A stretch of 64,000 nt of DNA from Corydoras sp. C115. Taxonomy: Eukaryota > Chordata > Actinopteri > Siluriformes > Callichthyidae. Under the pieces are notes generated by a model, which saw only the letters and a list, made by a program, of their open reading frames with translations, had not been told where the DNA came from and made no database searches. Made by a program: the position numbers and the translations under genes. Numbering within the stretch: the first letter of the stretch is position 1; the number at the start of each line of letters is the position of its first letter. Below, in pieces: positions 56,060 to 64,000 of this stretch. Location: NCBI GenBank assembly GCA_019802505.1, contig JAFMOC010000045.1, forward strand, positions 746,001 through 810,000. The letters run 5' to 3'.

Positions 56060-56291
56060 ACAAATCTACCGTGAGCTTCCCGCCCGCGGTGGGTGCGGCG
56101 CCGTCGCGTGACGGGGATCAGGTGCGTCTGTGATGCGCACCACCTGCGAATGCATCTCAACTCAATAATTGGGGCATTATTGTCTATACATGGCATTTGT
56201 ATGGAGGGGCATTTATGTTCTCGCACCATCTCTAACACGAGAATTTACGAGAAGCGTATGGTTACCATATCCGGTTTCTAAGCTGGCTGTG
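56060..56291. repeat. Inverted repeat family C, right copy
   Basis: ccaaacaaatctaccgtgag through catatccggtttctaagc. Reverse-complement partner of 53696-53925. Confidence 0.75.
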
Positions 56292-56321
56292 TTTACAGCT
56301 ACCTGACCGTGCCTCATCGTT

Positions 56322-56959
56322 CATGGGGGGGAGGGTTCCCCATGCCTATCCAGGGGAGAACGTTTCGGGCGCTGGGCAGATACACCCAGGACAGGGGGAC
56401 AATCTATCGCTGGACACACACTCACACATACACACTCTTTATATGGGGCAATTTGCAGAATTGGCGGCACGGTGGCTTAGTGGTTAGCACGTTCGCCTCT
56501 CAGCGCTAGGGATTCCCGGTTCGAATCCCCATCTGGGTGGAGTTTCCATGTTCTCCCCGTGTCTGCGTGGGTTTCCTCCGGGTTCTCCGGTTTCCTCCCA
56601 CAGTCCAAAAACATGGATCAAGTCAATTGAATTCTCAAAATTGCCCCATATAGAGTGTGTGTGAGTGAGTGAGTGTGTGCCCAGCGATGGATTGGCGCCC
56701 TGTCCTGGGTGTATCTGCCCAGCGCCCGAGACGTTCTCCCCTGGATGGGCATGGGGAACCCAACCGCAACCCTAATAGAGGATAAAGCGGGAGATAATGA
56801 ATGAATGAATTTGCAGAATTCAATTGACCTTGATCCATGGTTTTGGACTATGGGAGGAAACCGTGGGCACGGGGAGGACATGGAAACTCCACCCAGATTG
56901 GGATTCGAACCGGGAAGAACCGAAGAGAACATGCAAAACACTAAGCCACCGTGCCACCC
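56322..56959 (-). mobile_element. V-SINE host split by a nested V-SINE
   Basis: Host parts lie at 56322-56462 and 56821-56959. The target word AATTTGCAGAATT is present at 56450-56462 and again at 56808-56820. Confidence 0.93.
56463..56807 (+). mobile_element. Nested V-SINE guest, full length
   Basis: ggcggcacggtggcttag to gaatg between the 13-bp repeats. Confidence 0.95.
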
Positions 56960-57330
56960 CCCCCCCCCCCCCCCATTCATATAATTCTTAAAAATTTATT
57001 TATGGAAAACAATAGAAACAATACATCCCCTGGTTAAAATGTTTGCAGTTCTCTGTCAATAACACAATTAAAAAACGAGTCTACATCACGCATTCGAACC
57101 TGATTTTGTGGAGACGGAGCATGAAAGCTATTATTACATCACTATGTCATTCCTGCTCTGATATTATTAGCGATTACTTTCACTTTGTCCTGCCAACACG
57201 TTCACACGCATCCTGCCAACGTGAACGAAATGCAACCGGTTCCCTCAGCATAAAGACTTCTCTGTTCTCAGCTTTAAGTCTTTATCAAGCCATATGTTCA
57301 AGTTAATAGTGTACTATGTTCTGCAGCAGG
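56960..57330. other. Unique spacer
   Basis: C20 at about 56955-56974, then AT-rich unique sequence. No recognised gene. Confidence 0.45.
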
Positions 57331-57745
57331 CAAACGTTTGGACACATTCTCCATGTCCTCCACTTACCATATAGATATATATATAGTTTGTAGTTCTATA
57401 ATGACAGACTGTAGTCCATGTGTTCTCTGTTGGTTCTCTGTTGGTCAGCAGCACCACAGAACAGGTATCATTTGGGTGGTGGATTGTTGATTGTCAGTTC
57501 TGCAGTGACACTGATGTGGTGAGGGGGGTTGTTAGTGCAGCAGTGCTGCTGTAGTTTCATTTAAACACCTCACTGACACTGCTGGGATAGGACTAACACA
57601 CCCACCCAATAACCCCTGCTCTGTGGTGGTACTATTGGCATTCTGATCATTAGAGAACAGTACATGGTATGTACTGTAGAACACACAGTCCATCCTTACG
57701 CAGGTGGAACAGAGAACATGGACAATAAGTGATGCAAAAAGGGGG
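57331..57745 (+). mobile_element. Foldback DNA repeat, longer copy
   Basis: Left arm caaacgtttggacac, ctgtagtccatgtgttctc and ggtatcatttgggtggtgg. Loop region with gcagtgctgctgtag. Inverted right arm cacccacccaataacccctg and ctctgtggtggtac, then gtagaacacacagtccatcc. Same family as 2911-3222. Confidence 0.65.
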
Positions 57746-58084
57746 CGTGTCCTTCTATAGCTAATGACACTGATTTTATGCATTAGATGTATTAATGTTT
57801 TTATGTAACAGACCACTGAGGATGTTCTAAGAGGATCTCCAGCTCCTCGTTTCCAGCTCCGAGGTTCTTTGTTGCGTCCGGGTTCTTCAGTGTATTGTGT
57901 TTGTCTCATTTACCGAGTGGCTGATGTTTGTTTGTATAAACGGCAGCGGCGTCGCAATGAAGTGACTAATTCACGCTGAAGTGTCGTTCTGTAATTTTGC
58001 GGTACTTGACTTTTCTCGAATATCTTATTTAAAGCTAACGTACACTTCTCTACATCACTTCTTATCATCTTATGATGCGATGAG
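57746..58084. other. Unique spacer
   Basis: No recognised gene. Confidence 0.4.
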
Positions 58085-58215
58085 CTGTTATAGGTTAGTG
58101 TTGCCGTTTATGGGTTCGCTTCCCGGTTGGGTCCTTTCTGTGTGGACTCTGCATGTCCTCCCTGTGCCCGGTGTAGTTCCTTCACACATTCCAAGAACAT
58201 GCTGAGGGGTTATTT
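58085..58215 (+). mobile_element. Ancient V-SINE fragment
   Basis: ttctgtgtggactctgcatg, tcctccctgtgcccgg and cacacattccaagaacatg are the conserved central part, close to the DANA-type consensus rather than the window's main subfamily. Confidence 0.6.
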
Positions 58216-58379
58216 AGATATTAAGACATTAATATGAACATACGAATACATGGGGTTTTTCCTGTCCTTAAATCTGTCCTTAAATGATTGGCTGAGCTGT
58301 TTGTCCCGCCGTGACATTATTGACAATGAAATACATTATTTTGAGCATGAAATCATAAAATGCAGATTATTATAAACAG

Positions 58380-58727
58380 GGGCGGCACGGTGGCTTAGTG
58401 GTTGGCACGTTCGCCTCTCAGCGCTAGGGATTCCCGGTTCGAATCCCCATCTGGTTGGAGTTTCCATGTTCTCCCCGTGTCCGCGTGGGTTTCCTCCGGG
58501 TTCTCCGGTTTCCTCCCACAGTCCAAAAACATGGATCAAGTTAATTGAGTTCTCTAAATTGCCCCATATATAGTCTGTTTGAGTGTGTGAGTGTGTACCC
58601 AGCGATGGATTGGCACCCTGTCCTGGGTGTATATGCCCGGCGCCCGAGACGTTCTCCCCTGGATGGGCATGGGGAACCCCACCGCGACCCTAATAGAGGA
58701 TAAAGCGGGAGATAATGAATGAATGAA
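58380..58727 (+). mobile_element. V-SINE with 9-bp target duplication
   Basis: TATAAACAG at 58371-58379 and 58728-58736. Complete. Confidence 0.92.
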
Positions 58728-58736
58728 TATAAACAG

Positions 58737-59018
58737 CGAGCCGATTCATGATGAGCACTAAACTAAAATATGGCCACTAGATGGCAGTATTCGATTGTTA
58801 GAGAAACTGGTATCCTGTTACTCGGCGATCAGTGTTCACTTTAAAGGCCGGACTAGGTTACTGGATAATTAATAAAAGACCAGATTATTAACGATATTGT
58901 TTTCAATAATTACATTTATGAATTAAACTTTTTGTTTTTTTGGTTTTTTTTTTGTTTGTAAGCGTTTTTAAGTTTTTTTTTTGTTTTATAAAAGTAATAA
59001 GAGACACGAGGTCGTGTA
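58737..59018. other. Unique spacer, T-rich
   Basis: T-rich 58925-58985. No gene. Confidence 0.4.
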
Positions 59019-59093
59019 TTATTGTGAATAAATCACGGGAAAGAGACGTGCCGGATCCAACAGCACCTCTTTCCCGTGATTTATTCACAATAA
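59019..59093. repeat. Perfect 27-bp inverted repeat (hairpin)
   Basis: Arms at 59019-59045 and 59067-59093 are exact reverse complements (ttattgtgaataaatcac... gggaaagag). The 21-nt loop contains a further gtgc/gcac pairing. Not followed by a T-run that would suggest termination, and no surrounding gene. Confidence 0.9.
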
Positions 59094-59760
59094 CGCCGCC
59101 CTCTGGTACTTTATTGCTTTACTATATCAGTCAGAGAGACTTTTTCCTTTAATAATCCTCATACATATCGTTGCTTCCACCTGCAATGGAGAATGATTAC
59201 ACTGCTGAATCGGTTTTTATTCTCACACTAACATCTGACTGCTTCCTCCACCATGTTAATCCATAAAGTGCATGGCAGGAGTTGCATAGATTGGATTTCC
59301 ACATCCAGGCACTCGATATCAGCGGTGCGCAATGCCATCTGTCAGATAGAGTTATGTAAAGCACACCGCTATTGCACTAAGGAGCAGTGAAAACATGTTC
59401 TGCTTATGGGTTCTAGGGAAGTAATCGACTGGGCATCTCTTTCATGGTTTGTGGTACGGGCTTCACCTTCAGTGAAGGAAAATCTTTACGTGGAGTATTA
59501 CACGACTCTCAGAGGAGCAGGGTGCTCTCGGCTTTTGGGGGCGAGACTTTCGAAAGGCCCCCGGCAGGAAACGGTACGAAATATAGAACACAGAACTGAT
59601 TGCACGGCCGCTGATTGCCGTCCAACCCGATCGGAGACGCCTACTTGGGAATTAATTGGAAAACCAATCAGAGCGTCTGGAGCAACATTCGTGACCCGGG
59701 CAATTAAAGCGGATAAAATTTTCGGAGATGGAATAAGACCTGGACTGTGGTTATAATAAA
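59094..59760. other. Unique block
   Basis: A 116-codon frame at 59406-59756 has no recognised domain. No repeats recognised. Confidence 0.4.
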
Positions 59761-59884
59761 GTACCCAGCGATGGATCGGCGCCCTGTCATGGGTGTGTCT
59801 GCCCGGCGCCCGAGACGTTCTAGAACCCCCTCGCGACCCTAGAAGAGGATACAGTGTAAGATAATGGATGGATGGATGGATGGA
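59761..59884 (+). mobile_element. V-SINE 3' end only
   Basis: tacccagcgatggatcgg to ggatggatgg. Severe 5' truncation, as in incomplete reverse transcription. Confidence 0.82.
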
Positions 59885-61134
59885 TATAATAAAACAGTGG
59901 TTCTGTTGTGGAAGCCGGACTGCACAGCTGACCAGGAACACGCCGAGGGCCACATGTGGCCCCCGGGTCATCAAAACGGCCCGATCTGCAATAAAGTCCC
60001 ATCATGTGAGTCGAGTAAACTTTCTGAGCCGTGAAAAAACGATCTTAAGGACCTCGAGACTCCAAATAGAATATGGAGGGAGAACGTTCTATATAAAGTC
60101 CGTCTACATCACAGCCTCGGCATTGCTAATCCACATCCCTATCTTTCTTCTTACACACAGCAATCTATGAAAAATCCCCGGCCCTTATCTGAAGTTTGCC
60201 AGTGACTCATGTCGAGAGGTCCTCGCCGTCATGCTGTCAGTGTCCTCTTGCTTTCAGCCTTTAATCTCTGCTCCAGGTCTCCGCGCCAAATTGGATTCCA
60301 CCTTCGCACACCCGCCACCTGTTCCGCTTGGCTATGCTGATGTTCCCACACCTGATGACCGGTCCAAAACCCACCACTGTCTTCAGACACTACACCCCTC
60401 CCCCCCCAACCTCCCCACCCCACCCCCCCAACCCAAACCCCATCCTCTCTGCGGGAGGCGGCTTAGGCGCAGCATCTCGCAAATCCTCCGCCTCTCCGAA
60501 TCATTTAGATCATCTGCGTCTTCGTATTTTTCCTTTAATTTCATCACTTAATATTTTGCTGGCGAGCACGCTCGGGAAAAAAAAAAAAAAAAAAAAAAGA
60601 GGGCACGGCGTGACTCGACGTGAGGGTTCTGCAGTCAGAATTGGACGCAGAAAATCAATTTTGAATAAATATAGCTGGGAGTGTTAATATGGGAAAAAAA
60701 AGGGGAAAAGTTTCCTTTCAGCAGAAACGTACTTGATTAAAAGTAAAATACGGAAATGAATAAAGTATAAAGTCGGCTAAATTACGGGTTCACTGAAGTC
60801 GAAAGACAGATTTTTTTTTTTTTTTGCCCCCCGAAGTAAAAGAAAATATGTGTATTAATAATTATTGTGGTTATAAATGAGGAACGACATCTGACTGAAC
60901 GTGTTAAAAATGGCTATTCACTAAATTAGTTTTATTGACTCAGTGTTTTATTGAAAAGTCCATAAATCATAAGACTTTTATTATATATTTCATATGAATA
61001 TTTAGTTTTGCGTTCGGGTTAAAGCCAGAATTATTACGATTTTCATGAAGATAACATAAGAGAATAATTCATAAGAGGGTTTTTCAACGGGTTTGATTGC
61101 AACGTAGGATTTAAGTTATTTGTAGATGAATGGA
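59885..61134. other. Unique block with homopolymers
   Basis: C/A-rich at 60389-60440, A22 at about 60577-60598 and T17 near 60810-60826. AT-rich 60840-61110. No gene recognised. Confidence 0.45.
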
Positions 61135-61640
61135 TGAACAGATGGATGGATGTAGAGATGGATGGAGATGAATGGATGTAGAGATGGATGGAGATGAATG
61201 GATGTAGAGATGGATGGAGATGAATGGATGAACAGATGGATGGATGTAGAGATGGATGGAGATGAATGGATGAACAGATTGATGGATGTAGAGATGGATG
61301 GAGATGAATGGATGAACAGATGGATGGATGTAGAGATGGATGGAGATGAATGGATGAACAGATGGATGGATGTAGAGATGGATGGAGATGAATGGATGAA
61401 CAGATTGATGGATGTAGAGATGGATGGAGATGAATGAATGAACAGATGGATGGATGTAGAGATGGATGGAGATGAATGGATGAACAGATGGATGGATGGA
61501 GAGATGGATGGAGATGAATGGATGAACAGATGGATGGATGGAGAGATGGATGGATGGAGAGATGGATGGAGATGAATGGATGAACAGATGGATGGATGGA
61601 GAGATGGATGGAGATGAAAGGATGGATGAGGGATGAGTAG
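61135..61640. repeat. 42-bp minisatellite
   Basis: Unit gaacagatggatggatgtag + agatggatggagatgaatgg + at, with about ten to twelve full or partial units. A period of 42 (a multiple of 3) keeps frames open on both strands, producing spurious proteins. Confidence 0.93.
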
Positions 61641-61838
61641 ATTTGTAGATGGGTAAGGCTGAATGAAAGGATGTGGAGGTTGGAGGAATGAAGGTGAATC
61701 AGATGGGTGGATGAATGGAGATGGGTTGGAGATAAGTGGATTGATAAGATGGGATGGCTGGATGAATGGAGATGGATGGATGGATCGAGATAAATGCATC
61801 TGGTGGCTGTATAAATAAAGATGGATGGATAAATGGAA
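61641..61838. repeat. Decayed GGAT-rich flank of the minisatellite
   Basis: Degenerate gatggatgga words fade out towards the next SINE. Confidence 0.8.
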
Positions 61839-62149
61839 AGGGCAGCACGGTGGTTTAGTGGTTAAGACGCTTGCCCCTCAGCGCTACAGATTCCCAGTTC
61901 GAATCACAATCAGGGTGGAGTTTCCAGGTTCTCCCCATGTCCACATGGGTTTCCTCCAGGTTCATGGACCAAGGTCAATGAAATTCTCCAAATTGCCCCA
62001 TATAGAGTGTGTTTATGTGAGTGAGTGTGTGCCCAGAGATAGATTGGCGTCCTGTCCCGAAACGTTCTCCCCTGGATGGGCATGGGGAACCCCCCCCCCG
62101 CGACCCTAGTAGAGGATAAAGCGGAAGAAAATGGATGGATAGATGGATG
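61839..62149 (+). mobile_element. V-SINE, diverged
   Basis: gggcagcacggtggtttag to aatggatggat. A large deletion in the central block (caggttcatggacc). Confidence 0.85.
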
Positions 62150-62204
62150 TACCATCGTATCAATTATTATTTTTGGCACTGGAATCCAAATATTAAATAT
62201 CAAG

Positions 62205-62272
62205 GGAGGATCCAGGTTCTAAATTGCTCCTATATAGTATGTTCTCCCCTGGATGGAGATTGGGAACCATCC
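62205..62272 (+). mobile_element. Short V-SINE remnant
   Basis: ggatccaggttctaaattg, then atgttctcccctggatgg. Confidence 0.5.
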
Positions 62273-63091
62273 CCAAACATTTAGTAAGAACCGTAAGAAC
62301 CGTGATACAGACGTCAGATATGAATGAACGTCTCCAAACAGGTGAGAAGTTTGTTCCTAAAGTCTAGATTTTTTTATTTTTTATTTTTTTTTGGGAGGGG
62401 GTCTCAGTTCTCTTGACGATTACTACAAACTGTGGAGGAGGTTGATCTGCTTGGGTTCGAAATGAAGACAGTTAAAGCACACTTATAAAACAAGAGCCAG
62501 AATGTCAGCATCACGCAGGTTTGCTGGCATTGAAATGGATTTTTATTCGTTTTTTTTTTTTTTTTTCTTGTCATTTCCATTGCGGCGGAGCGAGCGGGCC
62601 CCGTGTCATAAGTAGATGAAGAACAAAGGAACAAGCGCTGAACCCGTAACCTTCATTCTCTCGTCGCGCACGGAGATATCATCTTCAAAGCATGTTCCAA
62701 AGGTCACGACCAGGATGTAGAATTCTGCACGGATACGTCCCGGCGACGGGGGTGCGGGCGCACGCGCTCTCCCGCATATCAAATTAGCCGGTTGCTCGGC
62801 GTTGGACGGCGGCGCTGAGGGATGTTTATCAAGCGAGGGATGTGCATCATCCAGGTAATGAAGCGTGCAGTTTGCTCATCAAACATGGGATTCAGTCTGC
62901 TTGACATTTTTCATTTCGGTTACACCGCCCGCCCGCCCGCACCGCGTTCTAATGCACAAACAAACAAATAAATAAATAAACCAGCACTTACATCTGCATA
63001 ATGAATCGCATAATGTTGGGGAACCCAGGTAAGGTCCCGGGTTCTTCGACTGTGGAATTTGCATATTCTCCCCATATTGCTTAATGAGAAA
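62273..63091. other. Unique block
   Basis: T-rich tracts at 62368-62392 and 62548-62567. CpG-rich 62575-62830, with short gcccgcccgc and aataaataaa repeats. No gene recognised. Confidence 0.4.
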
Positions 63092-63785
63092 AACCTCTCA
63101 TCTCATCTCATCACCTTCCGCTTAATCCTCCACTAGGGTCGCGGGGGGGGGGGGGGACGGGGGACAGGGGGGCAAAAGGTGCCCCATGCCCATCCGGGGG
63201 AGAACGTTTAGGGCGCTGGGCAGCCAGGACACGGCGCCAATCCATCACTGGACACACTCAATCACACAGACACACACACTATATAGGGGGACATTTATTC
63301 ATTCATCCATTATCTTCCGCTTTATCCTCTATTAGGGTCGCGAGGGGGGGGTTCCCCATTCCCATCCAGGGGAGAACGTTTCGGAACGCTGGGCAGATAG
63401 ACCCAGGACAGGACGCCAATCTATCGCTGGGCACACACTCACTCACACAGACACACTCTATATGGGGCAATTTGGAGAACTCAATTGACTTGATCCATGT
63501 TTTTGGACTGTCGAAGGAAACCGGAGAACCCGGAGGAAACCCACGCGGACACGGGGAGAACATGGAAACTCCACCCAGATGGGGATTCGAACCGGGAATC
63601 CCTAGTGCTGAGAGGAGAACATGCCAACCACTAAGCCACCGTGCCGCCTAGGGGGTCGCCTAGATAGGGTGCAATTTAGAACAGCCAATTCACCTTGAAT
63701 ACATGTTTTTGCACTGTGGGAGAAAATCCCAGACCAGGAGGAAGCCCACACGGACATGGAGACATGGAAATTGGTAATTCCAACC
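63092..63785 (-). mobile_element. Older V-SINE host split by a young V-SINE
   Basis: Host 3' part at 63092-63297 (ctcatctcatcaccttccgc). Host central part resumes at 63649 with tttagaacagccaattcacc, older-subfamily diagnostic. The flanks share tagggggnc words, a weak target duplication. Confidence 0.8.
63298..63648 (-). mobile_element. Young V-SINE nested in an older V-SINE
   Basis: attcattcatccattatc to ccaccgtgccgcc. Complete. Confidence 0.92.
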
Positions 63786-64000
63786 TGAATATTCAGCCCT
63801 GCCGTCGTTTATTTATACCACAGTTCACCCATTACAGTGTTTTTGGACTACCGTTGGTCCCAGATTCGCCCCAGAACCCTCCCCAAACAGCGGAACCGCT
63901 TTAATTGGACAGTTGGATATCATTAGTTCGTCTACAGTAACATGAAGGAGTTGCAATACTTCTGTCCGTTGACTATTTTAATAGGACGTCCCATTAAAAT
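63786..64000. other. Unique sequence to window end
   Basis: No recognised feature. Confidence 0.4.

Noticed and set aside
61116..61799. 227-codon minus-strand frame
   Set aside because: Direct product of the 42-bp minisatellite whose period is a multiple of three.
1..64000. An undescribed multi-gene system
   Set aside because: No supported coding gene is present; the novelty visible is confined to mobile-element structure and possible assembly faults.

Overview
The window is vertebrate, almost certainly teleost, non-coding DNA. I could support no protein-coding exon, rRNA, true tRNA, CRISPR array or bacterial-type operon. The dominant content is one tRNA-derived SINE of about 345-365 bp, present as roughly 70 full copies or fragments on both strands. 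By eye-summing intervals it makes up close to 30 % of the sequence. Its structure is a tRNA-like head with Pol III A and B boxes, a conserved central block (TTTCCTCCGGGTTCTCCGG... CCTCCCACAGTCCAAAAAC), a 3' region with CCCTAATAGAGGATAAAG, and a (GAAT)n/(GGAT)n tail. That plan matches the V-SINE superfamily, whose zebrafish member is DANA. A second tRNA-derived SINE of the Mermaid/HE1 kind (38753-38954), a foldback repeat common in otophysan fish, and L2-type LINE 3' ends suggest an otophysan such as a catfish, characin or gymnotiform. The species assignment is inference.

Layout. 1-13.2 kb: dense V-SINEs, including four copies of the same SINE-linker-SINE dimer and an inverted duplication at 4.8/6.4 kb. 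13.2-21.9 kb: mostly unique CpG-containing sequence with scattered SINEs and long CA/TA microsatellites. 21.9-31.3 kb: decayed and tandem SINEs, an intact 411-bp hAT-type MITE (23789-24199) with an exact 8-bp target duplication, and a tandem array of SINE-body units (30.1-31.3 kb). 31.6-37.4 kb: a GGAT-rich minisatellite preceded by an interleaved mosaic that looks like an assembly artefact, then (TAA)n-embedded SINEs and a 2.2-kb stretch whose SINE copies carry many single-base insertions, as unpolished long reads would. 37.4-51.5 kb: unique blocks alternating with young SINEs. 51.7-56.3 kb: a nest of older repeats, with an unclassified family (five copies window-wide), a 441-bp solo LTR with 5-bp target duplication plus its empty-site paralogue 1.3 kb away, and an inverted repeat pair. 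56.3-64 kb: nested SINEs, a second foldback element, a perfect 27-bp hairpin and a 42-bp minisatellite.

Nothing here works together as genes. The interest lies in mobile-element dynamics: clean target-site duplications, SINE-in-SINE nesting, recurrent dimers, SINE-to-satellite conversion and several candidate assembly faults. Most open reading frames are translations of the SINE or of simple repeats.
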